Below, piece by piece: positions 43,120 through 54,323 of a stretch of 64,000 nucleotides of DNA (position 1 is its first letter; every line of letters begins with the position of its first letter). The translations under genes were made by a program, and so were the position numbers. The DNA lies in assembly GCA_023078555.1 (NCBI GenBank), contig CM041199.1, positions 3,530,513-3,594,512 on the forward strand, given 5' to 3'. A model generated the notes under the pieces. It made no database searches. It was not told the DNA's origin and was given only the letters and a program-made list of their open reading frames with translations. The DNA comes from Ulva prolifera (taxonomy: Eukaryota; Chlorophyta; Ulvophyceae; Ulvales; Ulvaceae).

Positions 43120-46100
43120 ATGGTAGTTCATCGTGTAGATTTCCAGGCCTGCCACTCTGGGCTGCGACACTCGCTCGTGGCTCAGCGATGGCGTTCCCCT
43201 CGGGTCGCAGTGTGTCCTCCCGCGGCAAGGCAAGTCAAAATTCATGCAAGCTCAGCAAAAGCAGTTAACCTTGAGGATGTAGACTGGGACAATGTGGACT
43301 GGGACACCTATGATTGGCGGGACTACGTCGATGATGCCCCCGGGCCAGCCTTCCAACACACGCTAAAAGCCCTCGAGTGGGAAGCTGTGTGCACACAGAT
43401 CTCCTCCTTCGCATCAACGTATGTAGGAAAGAAGCGATGCCAGAGTCTGGAGATCGGAAGAACGCTCGACCGTGCGATGGTGCGCACTTAGTCTCGTCTG
43501 GGAAAGCTTTGGGACAGCGTCGCCGTTGTCGTTGCTTCCAAAAAGCATACAGTGGATTGTGTATTGCTTATACAGCCTACTTGTAAACACTTCATGCGCA
43601 TTCTGCAGACATTACAGCGAGAGACGAAGGCAGTGTCAGTGCTGGAGACGCAGCTGGCTACATCGCTGGACTTTGGAGGCATCAGCACGGACGCAGCAGA
43701 GACAGCACTCCGGCGTGCAAACAAAGGTGGCATACTCACAGGTGAGCTGTGCCAGGGCGTTGCCACGCTGATTCTCGGCGCCCAAGGCATCCAGAGCACC
43801 CTCAGATCAGCCCGCACAACAGCTCAGGGAACAGCCCTTCTGCAACAAATCGAGGTCCTGGTCAACCCGTACGCCCCCGCCTACCACCTTGTGAGCCTTG
43901 CCTTCCTATCTTGACACATGCAGCATCCAGCACGCGGTCGACTCGTCCGCTTCCTCTCGACCTCACATGCTGGTGCAGTTGGTGCCTGTAGCAGTTCCTC
44001 GCCCAACCACCACCGCGCTGATTCCGCTCTCTCGCTCCATATCCTACGCGTCTCTCCCAACAGTGTTCCACTGTCACGTCCTTGGGCCGTGTCCACAGGC
44101 TGTGACTCTGCATGTGCCTGCATGTGCACCCACTCCCCGGGCCCCGATGAGCAGGGGTCAAATGCATGTGCATGTAGCGTCCGTGCCAGCTCTCGGCACA
44201 GCCAGCGGCAAACCTGCTGACCTCGCCACAGATGTGTGCATGCACATGCATTTGACGCACATGTGTGCGTGCGGTTGGCCGGGGGCCTCGACACCACAGG
44301 CAGAAAGCACCGGCTGACCTCACCACAGCGCACACCCGCCACCTGCCACTGCAGGCTGATCGGGCATGACGTGCCGGCGGAAATCGCGCGGGCCGTGGCC
44401 GCCGCGATCACCGAAGCCGGCACCGTGAAAGACTCCGCGAGCGACGCAGTCAAGCGCACCCGCGCCCGCGTCGCCACACTGGAGGGGCGGCTGCGCGCGA
44501 TGCTGAATAAGCGCGAGGGCGGAGAGGTGACGTCGTTTCGGGGGCGCATGTGCGTCGCCGTCGCGCTAGGTGCGTGCCGCGCTGTGTACGCTGCGCTGTG
44601 TGCGGAGGCGCAGCACGGCAGCACCGGCTGCCGCGGATTTCCCCCCTCATAAGGCTGCCAGCGATACCAGGGGGTCAGCGTACCAGCAGAGCACAACCCT
44701 GTGCATCGTATCGTAATGCAGCAGCCCCCCCCACAGTCAGCAGGCGTCGCTGGCTCTGATGCCACGTGTGCATGCATGCCGAGGTTCAGCTGTCCAGTGT
44801 AGCGCGTGCTATGTTCCAGAGTCAGGGAAGCGCGGGCACCGCTCCTCCCCTTGATAAACACATCGGTCAGGGATCCCCCACTGCCCACCGGCCAATCTGG
44901 CTAAGGGGCAGTGTCCATGTATCCCTTCCCGCAGATACCTCGTCTGCGCATGTTATGGCTCCTTGATGCATGCTCACCATGCGTGCGCGATCTTGAGATG
45001 TCGGGGAGTCTTGCAGGGGAGTCCAAGGGCACCGGCGTCGTCCTCGGCAGCGGTGTGGGGGTGCAGTATGTAGAGCCGGGGGCCGCAGTGCCGCTGAACA
45101 ACGACCTCGCGGCGGCGCGCGCCGAGGCGCTGACGGCGGAGGAGGCCGTGCTGTGGCAGCTCACGGGCCTTGTCATCGACCATCACGCTGAGCTGGCGGG
45201 CCTGCTCGCGGCCGTCGTGTGGCTCGACGTCGCCTCCGCCCGCCACCGGTGCGTGCTGCGTGTGATTTGCGTGCTGTGCATGCTGTGGTACAAGGGCAGA
45301 GACGGGGAGGCAGGTAGCAACGCGTGAGCTGTATGTGCTGCGCACGCCGTGCGGAAGGTGTCATCACGCCACCGAGATTGCTGTCAAACTCGGTGTCCGC
45401 CGTGAGAGTCACACGCACGGATTGCCGTGAGTGTGGAGGTGTATGGTACACTCTCAATCAAAGTGTCCTGCGAGTGTGATGCAGCCAGACTGCGAATGTT
45501 GTGCGTATGCATGCAGGTACACGGAGTGGTTAGAGGGGACACACGTCGAGTTCACCGCATTTCCGCGGGACCTGCCGCGCGGCAGCGCGGGCGCACGCGG
45601 TGGCGGTGCCGACGGGGGGGCCGCGAAGCTGCGCGCGGCGGCCATGGCGGAGCCGGGGCAGGGGCTGAGCAGCGACGAGGAGGAGGAGGAGGAGGCCTGG
45701 GTGCTGCTCAAGCGGCTGCGGCACCCGCTGCTGCAGGGCTGGTACCTCGAGCGCATGGCCAAGTGGCGGCGGCAGCAGGTGCGCCCCCAGCAGCCACTCC
45801 ATGCATGCCTCCCGCCCCCGGCATCAGGCTGCATCTGCGCTTGCCTGTGAGGCCGACCTGTCACGACCTTGTGTGACCATAGCGGGACCTCGTATAAATG
45901 CCGACTGTGTGTGGGTGTGCCCTGGTAGCCATGAGAGAGGTGCTCCCAAGCTATTCATCTGCACTATCGACCAGGTGGGTATCTCGACGGCGTTTGTGCG
46001 CCGATCACGCGCCACAAGGGTCGCTCCACACAAGAGTCGAGCTGATGGCATGCTGTGCGTGCTGCGCAGAATCAGAAGGCGCCGAAGGGCGCCGCCGCAA

Positions 46101-49100
46101 AGGCGGCCGCGGCGGCGGCGGCGCTTCCGAAGCCCGAGCCCGTTGTGCCGATCACGTGGAAGGTGGGCCACGGGGTGCGGTCGGTGATCATCACGGGGCC
46201 CAACACCGGCGGCAAGACGGCCGCGCTCAAGTCGCTCGGGCTGAGCGTGCTGCTCGCGATGTGCGGCTGCGGCGTGCCGGCGCGGGCCCCGGCGAGGCTG
46301 CCGCCGTTCTCCGCCGTGCTCGCCGACATCGGCGACTCCCAGGCGCGCCGCCCGCCTCCATACCATTGCTGCTCTGTGTCGCCGAGCTCCATGCCATAGC
46401 TATCGCTTGTGGTTGCAGTGCTGAGTAGCCTGCTGTGGTGCTCCGGTATGCTGTGGTGTGCTGTGGCCCGAGCTTGCGAGGATTGCGAATCAGTCAACGT
46501 GGACATATCAGTTAGACCTTCGGATCGCTAATGATGGTTTCGATGCTGTGTTGTCTGTCCCTGTGTTGAGCTGTCATCTCGTGGAAGGGTGGAGGGGGTG
46601 CCGCCGCCGTCAGGGAGAGGCGGCCCCTGGAGGAGCGCGCTATAGCCGCATCGCCCAGTGCCTTGCCTCGCGATCTTCACGCGATCAGCTCCTCCAAACG
46701 AGCCGTTGACCTCTTCACGGTCCTTTAGACGAGCACGAGCTCATCACATCTGGAAATTCCACAATGATAGTGTCAAGTAGGTGTGCACGGAAGGCTGCTC
46801 AGCGGTCTCAACGTGAACCCCCCCCTTCCCCCCCCCCCCCCCTGGTTCCACCATGTGGTCAACACGCAACCATGCACCTGCTTCCATGTACGCGTCACAA
46901 CCGGCTGATAGCGCTGCATCACTGCGTCAGCCTCACGCATGCATGCCACCACATGTTAACACGCAGCGAGCTCGACCACGGCACTGCGCCTGCCACCCCT
47001 GCACGCCGCACAGCACCGACTCGCACCCCACCACCTGCGACATTCACCACCGGCACGCCTTGCGGGCCTGCAGCCGTGCACGAGCACACACGACGGCATG
47101 TGGTCCCGTTGATTCACAGATGTGTCCAATGTCCTCTTCAGGATACGAGGGTTTTGTGCAGTGTCCTCTTCAGGATACGACGCAGTACATCAAGATTTAC
47201 TTTACCTCACACATGCATGCGCCCCATGCAGGACCTCTCGGCGTCGCTGTCGACGTTCTCCGGCCACCTCCGCCGCATCACGGCCATCCGCGCGGAGGCC
47301 TCCGACGGCCGCGCCCTCGTCCTCCTCGACGAGGTTGGCACCGGCACGGACCCCCAGGAGGGCGCGGCCCTCGGCGCAGCGCTGCTCGAGCGCCTCGCGG
47401 ACGGGGGCCCCGGCGGCGCGGCGCTGACCGCCTCCACGACCCACATGGCCGCGCTCACCGGCCTCAAGTTCGAGGACGCGAGGTTCGAGAACGCGAGCGC
47501 GGAGTTTGACGAGGCGACGCTGTCGCCGACGTACCGCCTGCTGTGGGGCGTGCCGGGGCGCAGCAACGCGATCAACATCGCGGCGCGGCTCGGGCTGCCG
47601 CCGGACATCATCGAGGAGGCGAGGGAGCTCTGGGGGTCCTCGCAGGTGAGCGCCCCTGTGGCCACGCCCTCCCCCTCTGTGCAGGCATTGGGTCTGCCTG
47701 GGTTGACTCGCGGTTTCTTATGCATGGATGGGGCTCTTCCCTGCGATTAGGCGGGGCGGCTTCCGGACCCCTTGATGTGCGGCCCCAGTCTTCCCGGATA
47801 GCTCTGCCATGGCCGTGCCATAGGTGCCATACACATTGGCTTATACACCTCTGAAAACCAGTTGCATCCGTACACCTTTGTGCTCATCGAGGACGCTCGA
47901 TGAGCACTGCAGGCAGCGCCGACATGCATGCAGGCACACATGGACAGCCTCGTGGACGAGCTGGAGGGTGTGCGCGGCGACACCGAGGCCGCGGAGGCCG
48001 CCATCGACGCCGCCGAGGCGCGGCTGCGGCCCCTGGAGGCCGAGGTCGCCGCCGCGGAGGCGGAGGTGGCCGCGCTGCAAGCTGAGATCGAGGTCACGCG
48101 TGCCGCGATCGTCGGCTCCGCCATCGACGCGGCGCAGCGGCGGCTGCGGCGCCTGCTCCGGGCGCAGGTGCGCACGACCTGGCCCCTGGCCGCGCTGCGT
48201 GCTGTGCGTGCTGTGGCGCTTGCTGCGCGGGGGGGGGGGGGGGGGGAGCTCTGCGGAGGCGGGCGTAGCAGCGCCGCTGCCTGCTCGGTGCGAGGGGAGT
48301 CCCTGACACGTGAAGCGTAGAGATGTACATACAGCATTTACCGAGTACCGTTCTCAGTTAACAGGTTAGCCAGATTAGCTTGCGTTACATGGGTCTAGGT
48401 CTGAAAACTTTTATCTTTGTTGGATCAGTCACCCCGAAGAATCATGATATACTATACCTAGCTGGGTACCTAGAAAACGCAGCGTTACACGTTACATGTC
48501 GAACCTTTTAATTTAGTGCGGTAGTACCCAGTCGCACGTGCTGGACGATGAGGCGTTCCACTGGCCGTGGCTCGCGTGCACACCCCTTGTGAGGCTGGCA
48601 GCCACGGTCAGCGATCATCCAGACACATGCGCAATGCATGTGTGTTCCTGCTCACTCCTCATCACGTCTCGAGGCTTGAACCTGCAGACTGTGGCACCCC
48701 ACGTACCAACCCCGTCGCAGCGAGCCTCAAATCCCGAGAGTTCGGGCCCGGCCCTCGGCGCAGCATCACAGCCCGGCATGTGCCCTCACGCTGCCCGTCA
48801 GCGCATGCACGCAGCCCCGCACAGACACACAATTCTCACCATCCGGGCGGCGGTGTCACCCCGGCGGTGTGCGTGCAGGAGCAGGAGGCGAAAGCCGCAG
48901 AGGCGGCGGAGACGCAGCAGCGTGCGGTGACGGGCAAGCGTGCGAAGCGCGCGGCGAGCAACAGCAAGCAGGCACAGCAGCAGGCCGCGGAGCGGTGGAG
49001 GCCGGTGGTGGGGGAGGTGGTGGAGGTGCCGAAGCTGGGCACGAGCGCCCGCGTGGAGAGTGTCAAGGGGAAGAAGGTGACGGTCGGGTTTGGCCAGATG

Positions 49101-49142
49101 TCGATGACTCTGAACATCTCGGAGGTGTTGCGGACGACCTGA
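43120..49142 (+). CDS. MutS2-family ATPase, probably organelle-targeted, without Smr domain
   Basis: MutS2 proteins are ABC-type ATPases acting on branched DNA or collided ribosomes; plant homologues are plastid proteins. Nine exons: 43120-43479, 43609-43890, about 44329-44569, 45017-45248, 45517-45778, 46070-46342, 47232-47645, 47934-48167 and 48879-49142; about 853 residues. The basic, Ser/Ala/Arg-rich first 50 residues suggest a transit peptide. Then [20 protein letters not shown] (N-terminal domain), [20 protein letters not shown], Walker A ([18 protein letters not shown]), [18 protein letters not shown], Walker B ([20 protein letters not shown]), [20 protein letters not shown], a coiled coil (exon 8) and a KOW-like end ([20 protein letters not shown]). 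It stops there: the usual C-terminal Smr nuclease is missing. The exon 6 donor is GC, not GT. The start of exon 3 is uncertain. Exons 1-2 have balanced composition and the rest are GC-rich. Confidence 0.9.
47096..47212 (+). repeat. family-1 SINE fragment with internal duplication, in MutS2 intron 6
   Basis: TGTGGTCCCGTTGATTCACA to GATTTACTTTACCT is the family-1 3' end in forward orientation. TGTCCTCTTCAGGATACGA occurs twice (47130-47148 and 47162-47180), so part of the element was duplicated. The SINE tail ends about 20 bp before the 3' splice site at 47231. Confidence 0.7.
48362..48530 (+). repeat. dispersed repeat family 4, copy with empty site, in MutS2 intron 8
   Basis: The blocks TTACATGGGTCTAGGTCTGA, ATCATGATATACTATACCTA, GCTGGGTACCTAGAAAACGC and GTTACATGTCGA match 8978-9192 in order. 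CTATA at 48452-48456 is single here, but at 9072-9126 it is split by a 45-bp hairpin. A G18 run (48229-48246) lies upstream in the same intron. Confidence 0.75.
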
Positions 49143-49763
49143 GGACGGCGAGAGAGGGGAATGGGCGTTGCAGGCGGCGGTTGTAGCTAGGTGGGGGAGG
49201 CAGTGGCGGATTGGGTGTAGGGGTTAGGGCAGCTAGCTAGGTGGGTGTAGGAGCTTGTGGCTGCCGTGCAGGCAGTGGCGTTATGTAAGCCCCGTTGACA
49301 TGGCCTGACTTTGGACCGCTGGTTTCGTGCTTGCTGTTGTGCTCCGCAGCTCATAAACATGCTCATGGGTGTCGTGTTGAGCCTGTGCACAAGGTGATCT
49401 GCCTCACACAACCACAGAAATGAAACAGACTACACGAGCTCGGAACAGTTTGTGGCAGAGTACACTACCCACCTTCTAGAGGGCATTGGCCACAGGAGTG
49501 CCGGCGACAGCAGGATCAGCCAGGGTTGACTGTGTTGAGCTCGTGCTTGTAGTGTGTGGCTGCATGTGCGATCGGTCTTGTGGCTGCTGCGATTGCAACG
49601 CCATGCAGTCTATGTCGGTGGTGTGCCCCCTTCTACCACGAGCAGCGCTCCTCTGACAGACTTGCAACCCCACCGGAGAATCCGGACTATTATTCAACTA
49701 AATTCAGGCAAAACAAAATATCGGCCGATTACTACTGCTGACTGTTGCTCACGGTCACATGCA
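49143..49763. other. convergent 3' flanks of MutS2 and the SET-domain gene
   Basis: No gene is seen. TGTAA at 49283-49287, about 140 bp after the MutS2 stop, could be a green-algal type polyadenylation signal. This is inference from the known TGTAA signal of chlorophytes. Confidence 0.35.
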
Positions 49764-52700
49764 CTACTGCCGCCGGTGGCGTTTCCTCTCGATGATCACA
49801 TTCCCCCAGTGAATGTCAGATTGCGGCGTGCGCTTCGGGTTAATTTTCGCGTTCACAACCTGTATGTCAGAATCGTCACTGTCGTTCGCGGCAGCGCACT
49901 CCTCTGCAGCCGCCGCAGCAACGCCCGGCGCATGTGGCACACTGCCGGCCTGTTGCGGGAAAGAATCACGCGTGTTTGCGGCACCGACACCCGCGCCCGG
50001 CGCGCGTGGCACACACTGGCGCCCAGCCGATCCGCTCGACGCATTGCCGACAGCAAGGGGCCCCCGGGCCTGCGCGGCTACGGCGGCACGGCCACTGCCG
50101 GCCGCCACATGTGACGGGGCCGCAGGCCCCGCCGACACGCCACCTGTAGACATGGACGCGGCCCGCGAGCAGCCGCCGGAGCCCGATGGCGACGGCTTCG
50201 CGCTGTCCCCCGAGAGCCCACGGCCCACACCTCCCACTTCTGAGCGATGCGCGGGCTCTGCCGGCCCACATCCATCCCCACCGATGCCCATGCCCCCTCC
50301 CTGACGTACCCCGCTAACTTGCTGCTCATTCTTCACTTCGACACGGGGGCCGGCAGACGCAGACGCAGGGGATGTTCCCGCCAGCTCGTCAGCTGGCACT
50401 TCCCCGGCTGCAAGTGTTGCAGCGCCCCTTCCGCTGGAGGCTAGGGCGGGGCGCGTCGGGGGCGGCGGCGATGGCGGCGGCGTGTCCAGGCCGCAGCCGG
50501 AAGCGTCATCGTCCGACGTGATGCCGGCGAGACGCCGCAGCCGGTTGATCATGGCGTAGGGGTGGTCCGTGGCAGCCGCGGTGCCCTCCCCGCCCTCGAG
50601 GCCCCCACGCGGATGCCCCTCGAATGGCCTGCTGTGGCCCCCGGCTGCGAGCGGCGGAGCCGCATCGACGCCGGGGTCGGCGCTCGGCTCCCGCAGCGTC
50701 GACGCGGTCGCACCGCCGTCGCGGGACCCCGACGCCGTCGCCGCCGCGCCATCCTCGAGGACGGTCGGCGTCAGCGACGGACAATCTGCAGCCGGGCTTG
50801 ACCCGCGGCTCCAACCGATGCCTTCGGCCCCACTGGACTGCCCTGCGGCACCCGCAGCAGATGCCTGTCTCGCGCATGCATGATCATCATGCATCATCAT
50901 GACCCCCCCTCCACCGAGGGCAACCCCTGGACTGCCCCGCCGTTCGGCCGACCACCCTTGAGCGGCTGACGGCCCGGCGGCCGGTGAGTCATGTGAGGGC
51001 CCAGGTTCCGGTGACGTGTCTGTATCTTTATCAGTACACGGCACAGTCGCCGCTGGGGCTACAGTCTCAGGATGCCGAAACCCCGCGCTGCCGATGCCGT
51101 CGTCCGCCCATGCCTCGATGAATTGACAGACAGCTTTGCGGTGTCCACTGCTCGACCCCGCCGGTGTTGAGCAGCCCTCTGTCAACCGCTCGGTGTCTCC
51201 GCCGCCGACGGACTCGGTCGCGGCGTGCGCGGAGGCGCATGCAGACTCCGCTGCGGCTGCTTGAGAGGCTGCTGGAGCCGCCACAGCAGCAGCTGCTGAC
51301 TCATTGCAGCGCGCCACCGCCTGTGGCGCGGGAGGGGGGTGGTGTTGTGGCGGTGGCGCGGCAGGGGCGGCACCGCCGCCTCTGAAAGCCGCGAGCGTTC
51401 TGGTGAACGTCTGGATCGTGAGGTCGAGGCGGCCCATGATGGAGTCGTCGTGGATGTGCGAGAGGACGACCACGGCGGCCTCAAGGGCCTTGACCTGCTG
51501 CCGGCTGGCCTGCCCTGCAGCCGGCACCGCGAATTCCTGCACACCGTCTCCATGTAAACTGCAAGTAATCTGGGCCGTTTACTGAGCCGTATCCTGAAGA
51601 GGAGACATCGACAACTCCGAATTAACGGGACGACATGCCGCTTGGGACAAAGCGTGTCCGTGTCATGATCGAGGCGCGTGGGTATTTGCCACACCGAGGG
51701 AGATGATAAAAAAAAAAAAAAACACACAGTGCTGGGTTATCGGGCCTGCTGTAGATACATGCAATGCAATGTTTGCTGCCCATTTCCATCCGAGTTTCTA
51801 CAGGTTACGCATGGCAGCCCCGGCAACGCTTCCAGGCGCCCCACAGCTGCCTACATGATGTGCCCTGTGCTTTTACGTACAGTCAATGTGCTGCATCATG
51901 CTGTGAATCGAGGACTTTCGGATGCAGTACTGCGCGTTGGGTTATTCAAGCGCGTTGGGTTGCTGACATGCACGGGGGCGGCAGAAGTGTATCATGATGT
52001 AGACTGCGGAGATTTGAGAACAGCGGAGGCCTGCGCGTGTATACTCTATACGTGGTTCTGGTGGTGCTAGGTGCTGTGATGGCACGGTAGATCCCCCTTG
52101 TGTGCCGTGGACGATGCACGGTTCCATGGCACCGCGCTCTGACGGCAGACACAGCATCGCGCCTTGTGCGAAGATGACACTTTCGAAGACCAGCTTCAAT
52201 TCCGAGAAATCCGCAATGTCCCACCGAGGAGCTCTGCATCGCCATGTTGAATAGAACAACTCATACACTGCCCAGGTGAATGAGCGCGTGGCTCGTCGAG
52301 GCAGCGCGGCACACGCGACTGCATGAATGGTGACACGATGAAATGGGCATCGGTACGGATCGCAGGAGGGCGGGGCGTACCATCATGAGCTCTTCCAGGA
52401 TCTGCAGCAGCTTCATGCATGTGGTGCTGAACGTGGCGGTGAGGCTCCTGCGCAGCCGACACGCCTTGAGGGAGTCGCGCAGGCAGTGGGCGATCTCGTC
52501 GCGCTGTTTCTCAAAGTACGCTTCGCCGTACTGGATCACCAGCTCCTCGCCCGGCAATGCGTCCTTGATCATCTCACCGGCCTGCACATACAGCTCGTTA
52601 GGCTGGGCACAGATGAGGTGGTTCACCCCTTCGGCATATGTGGTCCCGTTAATTCGGAGATGTCAATGTCCCCTTCAGGATGCGGCACATGCATTTGTGA

Positions 52701-54323
52701 ATCACTATACATACTATACATACATCATGCATTACTATACTATACATCATGACCCATCTGATGCCCATGGAGAAGCTGGGGGGTGGTGGGATATCCACAT
52801 CAATGTGGATATCCCACACGGCAGGTAGACTGCCCCAGTCCATTTAAGTGTACACTTGGCTAGGAATGGGCAGGCTTGGCGGAGTACATATCTGGGCCTA
52901 GCCGCATGGTGAGATCAGTCGACCTGGGATGAGAAAAACAATCCCAGTTGTACTACACATAGTATGTGAGGGGGCTGCCGCGCCAGCGAGCGCACCATGA
53001 AGAACTCAGCGCCTGTGACCTTCCCGTGGGCGTCGACGTCACACCGGACGCACGGCAGCATCCTCAGGTTCGGCTCGCGGCGCACGCTGCATCCGCGGAT
53101 CCAGGCGTCGAGTTGGCGCTCATCCGGGGCCAGCAGCTTTGCGAGCGCGGTGACGTCGCCGGCGAGTTGCGCGCCGAGCGCCTCGTCCAGCGTCGCGCCG
53201 TCGTTGAGGAAGCCGCCCCACGACCTTGGAGCCTCCTGGGCAGGTCTGCACTCGCGCACGTAGCTCACCCACAGATACCCGTGGAACGGTTGGCGGTTTC
53301 AGAGAGGTCGGTACTTTGGTAAGCATCTGCGTCCCACCAGACTGTCTGTCGCGTCAGCAACGTCCTGGCACGATCCTCATGCAAGTGCGGTATGCGGAAA
53401 CAAGTGGCGCAGACAGCGAGCCATCTGTCACCGAGCACACAACAATCCAGGATGTCAACACGGCCTCCCTCAACTAAGACGCATCGCCGGTGGTTGGAAT
53501 TTACGACGCTTGCAGGATTCGAACTCTGCAGGCACTGTCGGGGTTGTGCTGAAACGAGTGGAGCGGGCACCCGGAAACGATGCAGAGACGAGCTATGGCT
53601 AGAGCTATTGCGACAAAGGACACCCGCAGCAGAACGTGGGTCCTGGCCACTGCTGGGCTGTGAAGAGGCGCACGGGCTGCTGAGGAGGATCTCTGCAGTC
53701 CTGTTCTTGCTGAGGGGTATTTTCTCCGAGTACATGTATGCACATTGCCCCTGCAGACACGCTCGAGGTCCCGCCTGGCATGAGAGACGCAGCGTTGCAG
53801 ATGGAGTGCAGCAGACGGCGACAGACTGCATCCCCGCTTATGATTCTGAACATTGGTGCCACCTCAGCGCAAGCAGTCGGAGCAATGCTGATGTGAGGAG
53901 GCGATGCGGCCACTGCTTCCGTGCAGCAGCGGTGCCTGTGATACAGTGTTGGGTCGTCGGGCCCGATCGTATGTGACAATTCCGAATATTCAGGTCTAAT
54001 TTTGGGGTGGCAGCCCTGGAAATGCTGCAAAGCGACCCAACACTGCTGTGATGGCTGTCGAGATGTGCGCACCTCGCTTGGAGGAAACATCTTGTTGAAT
54101 CGTGTCTCCTCGCCGGAGGTCAAGGCATGCCCTTGATAGAGCATGGCAACTTGACCCTTCCTCAGGTGGCGCCTGGCATGCACGCTGTGGGACTTAGGCC
54201 GGCTGTTGTCCAGCTGCCCTAGGACGTAGGCGACCAGTCCCGGTGGCGTGGTGCGTGCGCTCAGCTGGATCTCCACATTTTTACGCACGCTATGTCTCGG
54301 GTCGCTCGACAGCAATCTGTAGA
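49764..54323 (-). CDS. SET-domain protein with long disordered C-terminal tail
   Basis: Likely protein-lysine methyltransferase. Minus exons: about 54323-54073, 53235-52996, 52581-52381 and 51536-49764, all joined in phase 0; at least 820 residues, true 5' end unknown. The SET fold is visible in order: SHSVHARRHLRKGQVAMLYQ (first strands), SWGGFLNDGATLDEALGAQL, EPNLRMLPCVRCDVDAHGKV with GAEFFM, then DALPGEELVIQYGEAYFEKQ, the conserved GEEL...YG end. The NHSC motif is replaced by GCSVRREPN, so activity is uncertain. After SET come two helical stretches (MKLLQILEELMM|EFAVPA, ALEAAVVVLSHIHDDSIMGR), then about 500 low-complexity residues. The tail ends acidic-hydrophobic (NDSDDSDIQVVN, possibly SUMO-interacting) and basic (ERKRHRRQ). 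A small exon may be missing between the first two. A frame at 55063-54800 (minus) could be an upstream exon. Confidence 0.68.
51572..51640 (-). repeat. family-1 SINE fragment in an intron of the SET gene
   Basis: TTACTGAGCCGTATCCTGAA, GAGGAGACATCGACAACTCC and GAATTAACGGGACGACATGC on the plus strand are the reversed family-1 3' end (CTGAAGAGG subfamily). It lies only about 35 bp upstream of the last SET-gene exon on the minus strand. Confidence 0.7.
52630..52690 (+). repeat. family-1 SINE fragment in an intron of the SET gene
   Basis: CCTTCGGCATATGTGGTCCC, GTTAATTCGGAGATGTCAAT and GTCCCCTTCAGGATGCGGCA read as the family-1 body in forward orientation, ending before the tail. Confidence 0.65.
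52786..52816. repeat. inverted repeat, 14-bp arms
   Basis: GTGGGATATCCACAT at 52786-52800 is followed by its near-perfect reverse complement ATGTGGATATCCCAC ending at 52816. It sits next to the SINE fragment, inside the intron between the second and third visible SET-gene exons. Confidence 0.8.

Noticed and set aside
53392-53976. 194-codon plus-strand frame
   Set aside because: It lies in the proposed first intron of the minus-strand SET gene, is overlapped by two minus-strand frames, and has no recognisable motif or splice support.
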